Assembly: GCA_008921705.1 (NCBI GenBank)
Contig: VFFE01008908.1
Location: 366,243 to 430,242 of the forward strand
Source: Burhinus oedicnemus
Taxonomy: Eukaryota; Chordata; Aves; Charadriiformes; Burhinidae
Direction: 5' to 3'
Length of the DNA stretch: 64,000 nucleotides
Numbering within the stretch: the stretch's first letter is position 1; each line of letters begins with the position of its first letter. This document shows, one piece after another, positions 1-12,972 of this stretch. Made by a program: the position numbers and the translations under genes. The notes under the pieces are model-generated. The model searched no databases. It was not told where the DNA came from and worked only from the letters and a program-made list of their open reading frames with translations.

Positions 1-2400
1 GTTTTCAAGGGAGCAGATAATCTTCACAATACAGCAGTGGAACTAGAGTCTAAGCTTTAGATTTTTGTTCATCTTGGTTCTCTTTCTGTGCTCCACAGAT
101 ATTCAGTTAATGCCAGCAAGAGCTTCACAAGATTAAAAAAGTTCTCTGTAATCCCAGATGCCTTCTATGATGCCAGCAGATAGTCTCCTGGGAATAAGGA
201 GATAAAACTTCAGCTACATAATAAATTAAAGTTGAAAACAGTCAAAGTGTTTTGACGGACATGGCTATGATCATTATCTCCTTCCCTTTACCTGTCTCCA
301 TCTGCCATGCTCTGAGAATTCATACTTGCTCCATGGGCCAGATGAGCAGAAGAAATGTGACTTGTGGAAACCAGCAAGTCTTGGCACAAGATACACGCTG
401 GACTGCCAAACACTGTGAAAACTGACAACTTCTGGGTATGCCAAACTTTGAGAGGCTTAATGTAGTCTCCTCTGAATTTCAGTGCTTCTACTGTTAAGCA
501 GCAGCTAATTAGGATCTTAGAGAATAAAGTGTTGGACTAAGTGACGAAAGAGGCAGGTAAGAGTGTAAATCCTGGCTGAATTCACTGTTTTGCAAGCTTA
601 ACAAAAAAAATTCCACTTCTTCCTCCCCATCTGCCTAGTGTCAAGAGATAGACCGCTCCTTTCCCTCCCCAGTTTTCCACCTTGGACACAGTGCCACCTT
701 CCTCTGTGGCTCTGAGAGGCAGGAGATGCCTCTGTGCTCACCCCTCCCATTCCTAAACGCTGAAGCTACCAAATAGGCTATTCCCGTAGTCATGTGTCTA
801 ATGGGTAGTGTGGGAGTGACCCCGGGATGTTTTTCCTTTTCTCTGACTAAGGAAACTATCCAGGGGAGAGCATGGTTCCTAGCAGGCTGGAGAGTTTGTT
901 CCGTGCTGCTTCTGCCGAATATGATCATTCTGGGAAGAGATCTTTGGCATGCTCCACCTAGGACAAAGACAGCAGCAGAGCCATCGTTCCTGCGTGATCA
1001 TAGAAGAATGTGTCTGAAAACCTCAAACATGTGCAAGAAAACACCTAGGATGGCTTTAATATACCAGCTGAATATGAATAATTGGCTGACCACCATGGAA
1101 GAATGTAAGAAAGCATTTGTAACCCATATAATTATTTCTCAGCAGCACATGGCCGAACCCTAGGAGGTACAAAACAAGAGGTACAAACTTACGCAACAGC
1201 TACAGTGTTGTTGAAACCAAACGGCAGCTCGGGAAATGCCAGAGCTCTTCTGCCCTGGAAATTTCACAATGATGGAGAGAGTCTCCTGGCCAAAAGAGCA
1301 GCGGCGTTGATGGTGGGAGAGGTAAAGATCACCCACACTGAAGGCCAGCATGACCCTGGGGCTCTGCACAAGTCAAACTTGTTTAAGCTTAGTTTGATAA
1401 GAAAGCCTTGTTTTTAGCAACGTTATCGATGCGATTGTGGTTCCACATCCACAGCCTTTTTATCATATTACTTCAGCGCTGTCTCCCAGTCATGTCCTGC
1501 CCAATTCCACACAAGTGCAAAAAAATGAACGGCACTGCTTTGGGCACAAACGTAGGCTTTTTGTGCAAAATGTAAGGTTCATTTATAATGCTATAACCCC
1601 ATTACCTTGGTTATGCCATCAGGCCTGAAGTGGGTTTCAAGAAAAATGCCAGAATTGAACGCACTTCCCCTTGTCAGTGCAAGCCATCTCCGTTTGGGTC
1701 AAGATGGTTAAGCAAAGCCACGGCACCACTGACTCGTCAGCCTCCTCGGCTGGATGTAGGAGACACATCCACTCCGGGACACCAGCACAACGGTTGTGGC
1801 TCCACCCAGCCTTTCGGGATGGTTTCTCATTCCCAATTGCTGACCGTGTGGGAACAGCAACAGGATTTTGCTTTGGGAAAAAAATAGGGGTGAGAACAAA
1901 TGGGAGTGGTACTTTTTTAAATAGCTTTGCTACCCGGAGATGCGAAGCTGGAGAGGTAGGGAACAGGCAAGCAAAACAGCTTTTGGGGTTGAAATGAAGG
2001 CGTCAGTCAAGGGCCCACGTGGGATCATGCAGCTGGGAGATGGGAAGCCAAAGGGAGAAAAGACCTGGGTTTGGATCCTTGGTTTTTGATGTGCTTGTTC
2101 CAGGATTCTTTTGGTACTTGGTGAGAGAGTATTTTTAAAATAGAGCACACCATGCTGCCTGTATGTTTGGGAGCTATTCAGTACTTTAACGACTAAAGGA
2201 CAAATTAGAAGGAAAGGCTGTCCGGGATGAGATCTTGAGGGGCGGGAATAGGGCAGCTGGCAGGCGGGATGAAGTGGGCTCACCCCCTCGCAGCCCTGCT
2301 TCATGCCTCTCAAAACCGATGGGACATGTAAGGATGTGTCAAAATTGTCATTTCTTACTTATTACATTGAAAAATCTCCATTCTGTCCTATACAGAAAGC
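1..2400. other. Intergenic or intronic sequence, nothing recognised
   Basis: Open frames up to 127 codons occur on both strands and overlap each other (792-1163 plus, 1930-2313 minus), but none resembles a known protein. A short stretch near 2064-2085 resembles the core of a MIR-type SINE ('GACCTGGGTTTGGATCC') but is too short to call. No promoter or CpG island is visible. Confidence 0.5.
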
Positions 2401-2438
2401 TTTCTTTTTTTTTCTTTTTTTTTTTTTTTTTTTTTTTT
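2401..2438. repeat. Poly-T tract
   Basis: Thirty-eight bases of T broken only by two C residues near the left end. I see no target-site duplication or retroposon body attached, so it is most simply a mononucleotide microsatellite. Read on the minus strand it produces a lysine run in an otherwise meaningless open frame. Confidence 0.9.
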
Positions 2439-2862
2439 GCATCCAAGAGGACAGCATAGTAACAAACTGCCAAGAAAAGAAACTGTGGTGAGTCACTGAG
2501 GAAATTTAGTAGAAATGATAACACTTCACAAAAATGAAAATTATTACATTTACTGTACATGAGAACAGTAAAAAGTCCTTTTTTATTGCACTTGGAGTTG
2601 AATAGGAAAGGACTGACATTTCCACACTGGTATATAATATAATTTGCTTGCCAGCAGTTTGTTTTTCTCTTAAATGCAAGTTGTTTTGACAAATTTCTTA
2701 GCAATACAATACTCTTGTCAGAACCTGTGCGTGGCCATTGTGACTATGTAGGAGTCTATTTTTCTGGCCTTTTTAATTTTAATAATCCAATATCTTTTAT
2801 TTCTCAAAGGAAACTCTTTTAAGATTTCTGCCCAGCAGCATCTGGCAGTTTCTGTTTTGCAA

Positions 2863-2892
2863 AAATAATAATAATAATAATTAAAAAAAAAA
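2863..2892. repeat. (AAT)n microsatellite followed by A tract
   Basis: About six AAT units run directly into an A tract. Such ends can be the tail of a dead retroposon, but the bases to the left (2800-2860) match no element I know. Confidence 0.8.
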
Positions 2893-5569
2893 ACCCACAT
2901 GGAAAATACATGCAAAGTGTCGCTAACATCTTTTATGGCTGAGGATAAACAAAGAGATTTTTTTTCCATTCATCTCTTCCAGCAAATATATTTGAGTAAT
3001 ATCCCTGTAGAAGACATCAAAGTTTAGTATGTTAAATATAGGATTTCCCAGCCCTAGTCTCAGTGGAACATAAGAGGATGATGCATGGAGTAAAAAATTT
3101 AGTTACCTTATTTTTCATCTGTGGAGTTGGTTTGCTTTCCTAACTGTTTTTGCTATTTATGGAACTTGCATTATAACGAAGCCTGTTTTTCAGCTACATC
3201 GAATAGGGCTTTCTGCTGCTGACCTGGAGCTTTTCACTCTGGTATCATAAAGTCAGATGAATAATACTAATTTTATAATATGTTGGGTCAGTGATCTGAA
3301 GATTCGCTTATACAACGTTCCTTGGGCAAAATAAACTTACTTACAGAGGACCAGCACGGGCTATATGGAGTAAATCTTGACTCCTCCAGATAAATTCACA
3401 GTTTCAGTGAGTTAAGGGCAAAAGATTTCCTGCCTATGGTATTTGAGCTAATAAACTTGGTAAGGCACAAGCGGGTCTTAAGTGGGTTTTAGGCGTTATG
3501 CAGAGTCTGTGTAAGTGAGAAATTTATGTTCCGTCTCAGACAGAAGCATGGATAAATGCAAACCAACTTGTCTTGGATGGAGAGGGAAGCTCCTCTATAT
3601 GCATCACAGAAATAAGTTCCTTTGATCAACATAAACTAAAAGTCCGAGCTGGTAAGTTCGTTAAAGCGGGGTTATGGAAAAGTTTAGCTCTGTAAAACAA
3701 ATTAGCCCATCTTGACAGCAGCTTTTTCCCTCATCTGTACCCAGATGGGGTCTTTCTCTTTTAATTTTCAGGTATAACTTCCAATAGCCAAGCACCTGGA
3801 GCGGGGGCCAGGGGACATGGGGGCTTTCAGAGATAAGAGAAGCTTCAAATAATACACGGAGAGTTTCTTTTGGAGACGTCACCTCTACCATGAGGAACAT
3901 TTGGAGAAGTGGGGTTCTTCTTGAATAAATATAGCCCTAAGAAAGGCCCATTGACTGAGATGCGCTAGTCAGAGGTGTTTAAGTTCCACTGCCTGACTTC
4001 AGAAAGAAGGGAAACTAAGAAGGGCAGGGAGCTCTGATACAAGGTATTAGTTAATCAAACCCAAATATACATTTAAGCTTCTCATTCCTCCATTTGTTTT
4101 TCCTTTTCAAAGTTTTAACAGCATTTTCTTTCCCATAGCTGAGTTCCCTTGGACTTTAATTTTCTAATGACAGAAACTAAACACACAAGTTAGTTTTACT
4201 GCAGAGAAGAACTAGCTCTAGTGCGAGAGATACATTACAACATGTGAGAGAGGAGTGTTTGTTTTTGTAAGGTTTAAAATATTGTTTCTTTATTTTCCAC
4301 CCTAACTCTGAGAACTTTGGCATTTGACTAATTTACCGTGCGTTTAAGGCTGGTAGCAATATTGGAAAAGAAATATGATAATCACATGCTGCCACAAAGC
4401 ATTCTATACCTCGCTCTCTTTTCCAGCTCTAGTTTCACATGTGTTGGTTCAATGGAATATTCAATAGACATTTATAGGAAATAAATTGAGAGATGAATGT
4501 AAACCATATGGCATCTGGAGGTTTATTTGTAAAGCCCCTGCATCAAAGCTTTCTCCAGATCACACCATATTAGCTATGTTTTTCCAGTCCAGCAGAATCA
4601 GGAAGGTAACCACAGACTTCCTTGATGGAAAACACATGAAAAACAGAGCAAATCTTAATATGTAGCTAGAGCAACTGTTCAAGTAGCATCATTTAGAATA
4701 ATTTTATTACTAATGTGTAAGGACCATTGTTTAGTGACGGATTCCAAAGCAGAAACAGAACGCAAGTTCATTTGCTAAACTCCCTGATTGTTAATTTGTA
4801 GAACTCACAGACCATTAAACTGTATCAAACCATATATAGTTAGTGTTTGTACTCTTAAAGTACTTAGGACAATTAGATACTTTCTAGAAACAAAAGTGCT
4901 GCATTGGATTTATATAAAGAGACTTTTCCCACAGAAAAAGTTTCATAGCCAATCGCATCCTGGTAAGTAATAAAAATTATTGATTGGACTGAGTGAGAAG
5001 TTGGTTGTCAATCTTATTTATTTTTGTAGCAAAAAAAAAAAACAAATTTAGGCTGCTCTCAATCCAAAATGCTTACTGTTGGTGCTCGAGTTTGGCAACA
5101 GCCAGCCTTGCATCTGAAATCAAATTAAACTGTATTCTCATGCAGTATGTTACATAAATCATTAGGAAATGTCACGAGCTCATAAATAGTTGTGTTTTGC
5201 GCTTTTTTTTTTTTAAGTTTCCACTTACTTTCCAAAATAGTTTTCATTTTTCAATGTCAACCCCTTTTCAGCCACTTAGACCAGCTATAATGATTTGTGT
5301 GTTAAATTTGCTCGTCATGTGAATATTTTTAATAACTCATTTAATATTTAATGTGCTGCACATATTTACTGGGCCAGTGAGTTACCAGGTGCAATGCCAA
5401 CTCCACATTCGTGCTCTCAGCGGTGCAAGTATTTACCTCGTGCACCAGAACGACACGCTCAGAGAGCGAAGTGAAGAAGACAGAGGAGTTTGCGGGGTGG
5501 TTGATTTACGTTGCCTTATGAAGCCACATTCGGGAAACATTTTTGCCTAAGATGAGACAAAGGACTAGG
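2893..5569. other. AT-rich non-coding sequence, nothing recognised
   Basis: Stop codons are frequent in all frames. There are small A or T runs at 5030-5042 and 5203-5214. The part around 5100-5200, with ATAAATCATTAGG and CATAAATAG words, has the texture of a regulatory block, but nothing more can be said from one sequence. Confidence 0.4.
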
Positions 5570-5720
5570 GCCTGTTTCACTACTTAACTTCCGGAAGACA
5601 CTTAAGTCTCTTTGACTTTAATATTAAGCATGTGCTTAAGGACAGACGTAAAATGCACCAGCATCTGTAGGAATCTTTCCACTGCCTTTAATGGGCTTTA
5701 GATTGCACCCTGATATCTCA
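5570..5720. repeat. Old palindromic dispersed repeat, degenerate copy
   Basis: The words 'CACTTAAGTCTCTTTGACTT' (about 5599) and 'AAGCATGTGCTTAAGG' (about 5626) flank a short centre. This is the layout of a dispersed sauropsid repeat with arms of the type CTTAAGCACATGCTTAAG around a 'TTGAAGTCAATGGG' core. The assignment rests on my memory of the repeat type; I cannot give a library name. The arms have decayed, so this is an old copy. Confidence 0.5.
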
Positions 5721-5864
5721 GCTCAAAATAGCTGTTATTACAGTAATAAATGATTTGTAAAGCCATTCTTTTGAATAGGTACATTTATACTACGAAATCA
5801 TAATAACTTCTTTAAAAACTCTTACACTGCAAATTCATACATTTGGGATAATTGCTCTCCTCTT

Positions 5865-5985
5865 CATTAGGGCTTCACACTTCTGTAGCACTTTCCAGTC
5901 CAATAGTTTGAAATCTCATTATGGATTTAGATAAGTATTTCTACTCCCATTTTACAGATGGGCTAAAGGAGGTGGAGAGCGACAA
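5865..5985 (-). mobile_element. MIR-like SINE remnant
   Basis: Read on the plus strand it runs 'TAGCACTTTCCAGTCC', then 'AAGTATTTCTACTCCCATT' followed by 'TTACAGATGGG'. This is the reverse complement of the conserved core of MIR-type SINEs ('CCCATCTGTAAAATGGG...'). The usual continuation, AAACTGAGGC, is already mutated. It is inactive, since MIR elements died out early in amniote evolution. Confidence 0.6.
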
Positions 5986-6045
5986 TGGGCCTCATCCAGA
6001 GTGGGAACCTTCCCGTTGACTTGGGTGGGTGCTGGACCATAAGGT
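5986..6045. repeat. Old palindromic repeat of the 'GGGCCTGATCC' type
   Basis: 'GGGCCTCATCCAGAGTGGGA' is followed by 'CCCGTTGACTTGGGTGGGTG' and 'CTGGACC', so the two ends are imperfect complements around a TTGACTT centre. It abuts the MIR-like remnant on its left. Together with 5570-5985 it makes a nest of ancient dispersed repeats. Confidence 0.45.
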
Positions 6046-9000
6046 CCAGCCTTCCAGAAGGTATATAGGTACCTATTTCCCACCAAAACCTACAGAATTA
6101 AGTATCTAAAATCTTCTGCATATTTAGCCAAAAACACTCATACTCCGTCAAAATGCAAGAAGTCAGAGAAAGGTTTTATCCACAAATCCTACTCTCCAGC
6201 GATCTATCAACAAAGTAATTCTTCTGTAATATTCTAGCAATTCTGGCACAGGGAATCACTTCCCTGTATTTTAGTATTTTATATTAGAGCAGTATTTTAA
6301 GATCCTACTTAATGTCAAGCATGAATCAATAAGCGGCATCAGATGGATCCCAATCGGAAATGCTCACTAGTCCGGGGTGGAGGGAAGACCAAGGACATTT
6401 GTTTGATAAGAAGCCTTTTAGGAAAGTACAATGGCTTAAGCGGGGCCTCACAGCACTGGATGATTGGCAATTTTTTGGTGGGGAGAATTTCTAATTGGAG
6501 AAAAATGGCAATTTATAACATTGGATTGAAAGCGTTAGACTTCCTACCTAGATATTTTAATTCTTGCTAAGCACTCAGAGTCCTGAGTAAGCAGCAGCGA
6601 AGTCAGAAATGAAATAAACCTTTGTGAAATCCAGCTTTGGTTGTTTGAATTTCAAATACCTTCAGAGTTCAGGTAATGCGTGGATCGAACATTTTAGTTT
6701 GAGCCTATCTCTAGTTAAAACTCTCTTCTCCTCATCAATCTCATTCATTCGTCAACCTACAGGTTAGCCTTTAAACATATGGCAGTCAATGAATGCCACT
6801 CACAAACCTTAGAAAATAAGTATGCAAGCAACATCAGTTTAAAAATATGCAGCTAACTGCTGGAAGCTATTAAAACCCAAATAAACAAAAGAGATTATAC
6901 TTCAAAGAAATGTCAACAGTTTTTCCTCTCCTAGAACAGAGCAGTTTTCTTTGCTTCTATCCCCAGCCACATCTGGAAAGTGCTTACTGCTTTACACATC
7001 TCTAACGATAAAATTAGTTTATTGATTTTTCAGAATTTCCTGATAGATTTATGCAATTTCCAAAACAAAGGTAAACTCACATCCCAGTTAAAAAAACCTG
7101 GTGGTAACTACAAAGAATTCACAAAATCATAAAAACACAAAGTTATGCAAAAGAACAAAAACAGTCACTTGTTAAATAATGCTGTACCTCTGTGACTACT
7201 GTTAGACAGCAAGAAATTGCAATTTAAATCACTTCCTTGTATATAAATGAAAAAAAAAATAAATTATGGCTAATTATGGCTGGTGCAAAGCTGAAACAAA
7301 CCTTCATTTCCAAATAAATAGAAAGAGATTTTAAAATGAAATCTGCATATTTCATGGAAAGAATTAAGAAGAAAAAGAATCATAAATCATGACTACAGAT
7401 TCAAAGAACTATACAAAAATCAGATCTGTTAAAGGTGTCTGCAAACTCTATGTAACTGAAAATTTAGACTCTAATTTCCACGATAGTAAATTGCGTCATT
7501 TTAGGCGGTCCAAATGTTGGATTTTTAATTTGCTTAAAATTCCACATTTGTGGCAGCCAAAACCTGCAAAGACTGTTAATTTGATTTTGGTTTACAATTA
7601 ACTAAGCAGTAGCAACTTAGCCTATACAGAAGACTGCCAAGAAAAATGATATCTTTGGTAAATTACCAAGGATCAAAATGTGGACAACAGATTTCTCCCC
7701 TCCCACCCCTCCACCCCCTGACTATTTTTAACTAACAATGATAGTTTTGACAGAGTAAAAGTATTTAATAGAAAATATAACGAGAAGGTGCAAATTTTGC
7801 AAAACAGTCCAGAATTTAAAAAGTAGCAGTATATGGTTAAAGGAGACCAAAAAAAACCCCCAAACAATTTAAGCATTAAGTGTACAGTAAGTGCTCTGTA
7901 GTCAAATAAAAAGAAAATAAACTCTAAGAAGACTGCTGCAGAATGGGAAAAAGCAGGTCTAGTTTGTTTATTTATAAATTGGTAACAAGTAGATTCTTTC
8001 GCACTAACTAAACCAGACAGTAATTATAAACACAGATTGGTTAAATTCCCTGCACCCTATCAAAGGAAATGAGTTCCTCTCTTTTCCAAACATTGTCATT
8101 TGTTTATTGAGCCTCTTTTGGGCTTGATTTCATTAAAACCGATGTAAAGTCCACATCTGCAACCCCCAAAACAATGTTAACCTTGTTAAGCTGATCCAGG
8201 GTACTCATTACAAAAAAAATTGCAGGCAACATAACCAAGCATTTTAAAAGGGAGCCACTGGAATACAGAGCAAAGAATTTGGATTATTTTTGTTCCATTA
8301 CAGAAAACTTATATTACTATGCAATAGAACAGGAAGCAAACAGTAACCGCCTCAGTAGTTCTGGATAATTAGTTACCTAAATTCTCTGAGGTGAACAAAA
8401 TGTACTTAGATGGGAGAACATTACTGCTTGTATGCTGAAAAAACAGTAATCTTGGTTAAAATGAAAATCACAAATACAGGAGGAAAAAGTCATGTTTAAA
8501 ATCATTAGTCTTTATCAGTAAAGTACAACTGAGTTCCTCATTAAAGTAACAGTTTTATTAAAAAGGGGATGATACTGCTTATATTAGCTAGTGTCAGATA
8601 TCAGATTTCAACAAACTTTAACACTGTAGACACTATTAAAACATCATTATTAGAGTTGCCATGCTTGAATGATTTGAACTAAAGTGAATTTCGTGTATTT
8701 GTTGGAAGAAAGCAATAATAAATCCTGGAGCTCGAGCTGGTAAGAACTGACCTGGACTTGGCAGGCAAAAAGTTGAGAAGTTTTGTCCCCAACATCGCTG
8801 GGAGTGGGGTTAGTGAAACTCAGCCCCCTGCCCGCCACCGCTGAAATCCTGCCTGGGACTGAGCTGGTCTTGGGTGCAGGAGCCCCTACGCACTCATACC
8901 GTACATTCCCCAACACGTGATTTTGAGCCCGAAGAAGTGCCGGGGAGATGCTGCTACCCCTGGTGTATGTTCCCCATGGGACGTTTGCCTCGTGGTAGCA

Positions 9001-9963
9001 CAACCAAAGCAGAAGAGCACTACTGGGAATTACCCCTTCCTGGGAGGGTAATGGGTTGGGTGCCATGACTGTGGTGTCCTAAGAGGTGTGTGTGATTAAG
9101 GCTTGTTCCTCTGACTTAAGAGAAAAATACACACGAGGGCAGCGGGATCAAAGACAGAGTAATGTGCATCACCTATTGCTCCCGGACCAATTAGCCTGAC
9201 AAACTACAGATGTCTTCACAGAACACGTTGTATTTATTTACTGACTCATGGCAGCGCTGAGCAACTTACTATCACACAGCCGCATCCTCTGGTCAGGTAG
9301 ATGCTGGGTATCTCCCACCTACGGTGAAGGCCAATCAAGGAAAACCAATCAGGTTCCCGAAACGCAAATCCTCTTTCCATCACTGTTCCTGCCCTCCTGG
9401 TGTTCCTGGTGCCTGGGATCAGCTCCCTGACCATGTATCCATGCAATTTTTTCATATGCAATCTGCCTGAAAATCTGATTTATGGCAGGTTTGCTCCTAA
9501 CCTTACTCAGGTTCTCAAATGTGGTGAGGACTTTGCTAAAATGAAGATAGTGTTTGCTACTCTTGCACTCTGCCACCATTTTATCATCCTAAATAAAAAT
9601 GCTTTTGATTTTTCAGTATTACAATTAGAATAAAAATTAAAATATATTTGAGGTTTAAAATAAAATAACATTTTAAAAGTTTAGTTTTAAAATAAAATAA
9701 AGAAGGACCATCAAGAAGAGGGGAGAATACTAATGACTCATTTTGATTTCTCCTGGTATATTATTCCCTCTGAGCCCTTAAGTATAACTTTAAGTCTGAC
9801 CCCATACTGAGATTTCCAGCTCAGCTTGTCACAGGGAATTTAGGGCAATTAATGTCTTGAAAGACTGTGCTTTTAGAATAATCAGGTCAGCAACTTCGTC
9901 TTTCTAAATGCTATGCTGTTTCTCAGGAATATCTGTGGACTCTTGAAATAATAAGTTACAGTA
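6046..9963. other. AT-rich non-coding sequence, nothing recognised
   Basis: No recognisable exon or repeat. Open frames at 8650-9066 (minus) and 9246-9633 (both strands) overlap each other on opposite strands and match no family. A slightly GC-richer patch lies at 8760-9070. Confidence 0.4.
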
Positions 9964-10071
9964 ACACTGGGCCAGATTCTCAGCTGATGCAAAGTTAGCT
10001 TTTCTTCATTAACTTCAAAGGAACTATGCTGATTTACGCCAGCTGAGGGAAGATGTGGCCCACAGTGTCCA
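9964..10071. repeat. Imperfect palindromic (MITE-like) dispersed repeat
   Basis: The left arm starts 'ACACTGGGCCAGATTCTCAG' and the right arm ends 'GGAAGATGTGGCCCACAGTG'. The arms pair over most of about 45 bases each, around a centre 'TTCATTAACTTCAAAGG'. Inside are 'CAGCTGATGCAAA' on the left and 'TTTACGCCAGCTG' on the right, which are complements with a few changes. I recognise the layout as a widespread sauropsid repeat (arms like GGGCCAGATTCTCAGCTGGT) but not its library name. It has no coding capacity. The arms differ at many sites, so it is old. Confidence 0.65.
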
Positions 10072-12086
10072 GGTGGGTTTAAATCATACACATGAGAAAT
10101 ACCTCAGTACATCCAGGTTTGTACTGAGTTTGAACATAAAAGGGCCGGGTAGCGGGAAATCCATCCCTTTTTATTTTTAAATGCTCAAATGTTTACCAGC
10201 TGACCTTCCCCTTTACTGCAGATCTGGGAATCAAGGTGCATACAATAAAGTTCAAACCAATCAACTGCTTTCAGCTGTTCTTGTGCAATGAATTTTTAAA
10301 CATTTGATCATTAAGACCAATCTATATGCAGGTCAGTTTTCTGAACAGGATGGGAACAGTTTGGGAGCAGATGCCAGGGCACTGACTCATGAAGAGGGAC
10401 TGCTAAAGAAACACAGAGAGTACATTTATCTTGGGCCACCCATCAGGTGAACACTACCAAGACCATCTCTTTGCTGGATGGATGCACAGATCAAAACAGT
10501 TAATCTCTGGTATAGCGCCTTCGTTAACCGCGCGGCGGCACGATGGCGGTGCAGTGCTCATCAGCAGCGTTGAGGTGGTTATCTTACTGCAAACAAACTT
10601 CTCTGCAGTTTTTGATCCTTCTCCAATTGGTAAATTCTCTAGAAATAGCACTCCATGCAGCTATTTACTTATTTATTCTACAAAATTGCCTGGCAATTGC
10701 TCACAAATATACGGACAAATCTCAGCTCTGCCTGTTTATGATATATTGATTTCCAACACCTACTAGTCTTCATTCACAGAGTTTGTGGCTGGGCGGCAGC
10801 CTCAGGCCATTGATCCCAATCTCCAAGTCACTTCGGTTTTATCAGCGGTTCACTGGCCGTACTCTAGAGCCCACATTCACCACCCCAGCCACGCTGTTGG
10901 GTACCTGGGTCATGTCCTGCCCTTTCCGAGCCCCGCTGGCTCACCTGGCCCACCCAGAGTGGAAGGTCCCTGGAGGTCAGTCTCTCATCCAAAGGTGACA
11001 GGACCTAGACAAACGTACTCAAGGGTCACACAAAGTCGTGTGCAACCAGGGTGTGAGACGAGCAGGTGACTGACACAGGTCCACTAGAGCTAATCATGCT
11101 CGGAAGCATATTAGACGCTCTGGTAATGAGCCGTGTTGAAACAGAGACACAATTTAAGCCTTTTGTTTCCGCGAGACCCATATGCAATATATCCGGTCTT
11201 TATTTTAAAGCCCTCTACCTTCAAAGCTAAGGGGGAAAGCAGGCCAATCTTGGCAGCACTAGTGCTATTCTCCATTTTTAGTTATTATATCTGCAGAGGG
11301 GATGATCAATGAAGCTTGCCTAATTTTAGAAGCAGGCCTTCGAAGGCAGAGCTGCTGTACTTAAAGCCCATTCCTAATGTTACACAGGAATGTTTTGCAA
11401 TTTGCCTAATCTAGATGTTCGCTGATTGAATTCCATTTTCTTCCAGTTCAGTGCTCATGATTGTAATGCACATGGTTGCTTTTGTACAGGCATCTCTACC
11501 TGCATACTCTGTTGCATCTAAACAAAAGCATCTAAACAAAAGCATCTAAACACCATCCAGCTAAGTTGCCACACTGGTGCCTCTGGAAACACCAACACAA
11601 ACATCAGAAGAGGCAAACTGATGCATTTCATTTGAGAATGCAATTTACAAATCACAAATCTTTTTTTTCTTCATTAGGCCAATTCTACAGAAACTTTAGT
11701 CAAGGTGTGTAGGCAACGAATTACTCAAACATATCCCCAAACGTCACCTACTTGCACTTAATGCTAAACCTGAGCCCTTGGAAATGCCGGCACCAGACTT
11801 GAACTACTTGGAGAATTTTAACAGAGAGATTGTTTTGGAGACTGTTTGCAGGTGCTGAAACCTACCCAGGTTTTTGTAGTGCATCCAGGCACCCTGATAT
11901 GCTGGTAGCCAAACTAGAGAATATTTGTTCAACCCAAACGATAGCATTTGGGTCAAAGAACAGGTTGAATGATACGACGTGTTACCGCAGGCTGACTGAA
12001 AGTGTACTTACAACTGTACGAAGCAGTGAGAAATAGGAAACAGAACGCTAAAGGTGCAAGTCTAACACTCGCCGCACACATCATCT
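10072..12086. other. Non-coding sequence, nothing recognised
   Basis: Contains one very short CpG-dense patch at 10523-10550 and a moderately GC-rich part at 10780-11060 with overlapping open frames of 71 and 94 codons. Neither resembles a known protein. Confidence 0.4.
11513..11554. repeat. 14-bp tandem repeat, about three copies
   Basis: The unit GCATCTAAACAAAA is repeated: two perfect copies are followed by GCATCTAAAC. Copies this uniform point to recent slippage or duplication, and copy number may vary between individuals. Confidence 0.85.
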
Positions 12087-12235
12087 TGGCAAGTCACCCA
12101 ACTTGTCTGTGCCTCAGTTACACTGTCTGAAACACTGACATAATAATACTACTTAATCGCCTTCGAAAACAAGTGAGAGATCCTCAAACAAAAGCAGGAA
12201 TAAATGTGAAGTATTCATTATAATATTAAAGAACA
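12087..12235 (+). mobile_element. MIR-like SINE remnant
   Basis: 'CTTGGCAAGTCACCCAACTT' followed by 'GTCTGTGCCTCAGTTACACT' matches the MIR core 'CTTGGGCAAGTCACTTAACCTCTCTGTGCCTCAGTTTCC'. It continues with 'ATAATAATACTACTTAATCG' and 'GAGAGATCCTC', as expected of the 3' half. It is divergent and inactive. The tRNA-related head is not clear. Confidence 0.7.
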
Positions 12236-12904
12236 GATGGCCAAATCAGAGATGCAGTTAAAAGGACTGCACAGAGTTATAAGAAACCTCTTGCTGTGAC
12301 GTATGCACTTTACGATGTGCATTCCCTCAGACAATACATGATGAGTCGGCTGCAGCAGTTTATGTTCTGGATTAGAGCGTACACATAAATAAAGCTACGT
12401 TTTTATGTGATCCCAACAAATAAATGGGAAGCACGGACAGGAATGTCTAGCTGATGGAAAAATGAGACACCACAAACAAACCACAGCTTGATGATAAAAA
12501 AAAAAGAAGTCTAAGATTTATATGGCACAGCTGGCTATGTGTAGTGCTTTTGTAAGGCTACAGCATCTGGTCACTTGTTTTAAATGTCTGAATAGATAGA
12601 GGCCTGAACCTTGCACAACTGTGGAAAAAGAGGCAATGTTTCATAGGAAACCGCACAGCTACACATTGCACAAGGCCCTGGCGCACATGGAGATCTGCCG
12701 GACTTCAAACGCCAGGTGAGAAGGGGGAGGAGGTCTCCCACGCTGCTGGGCACGACTGTCTGACTGCACGTCTGTCCTGCCTTCAGCATAGCACAGACAT
12801 TCATGCCCTGTATCTTTCTGAACAAGCTGTGCTCGAACTGGGACGTGTCTTCTAGAAGGACATCTAGCACAACTATCAGGGACAGCAATTTTACCATCTC
12901 ATTT
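12236..12904. other. Non-coding sequence between old repeats
   Basis: A minus-strand open frame of 105 codons (12580-12897) has no recognisable domain or flanking splice pattern and is taken as chance. Confidence 0.4.
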
Positions 12905-12972
12905 CTCTAGCTCCACTGATTTTAATGAAGTTGTGCTAACTTGCACCACTGGAGAACCTGGCCCATTGTCCT
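12905..12972. repeat. Half copy of the palindromic repeat seen at 9964-10071
   Basis: 'GCTCCACTGATTTTAATGAA', then 'GTTGTGCTAACTTGCACCA' and 'CCTGGCCCATTG', follow the order of the right half of the 9964-10071 repeat (centre, TTTAC-like segment, terminal TGGCCC). The left half is absent or too decayed to see. Confidence 0.5.

Noticed and set aside
520..600. Possible tRNA-derived SINE head ('GTGTTGGACTAAGTGA', 'GTGTAAATCCTGGCTG')
   Set aside because: The match to a MIR head is too short and the core does not follow.
2348..2704. Minus-strand open frame of 118 codons with a lysine run
   Set aside because: The lysines are the translation of the poly-T tract, and the rest is Cys/Phe/Asn-rich chance sequence.
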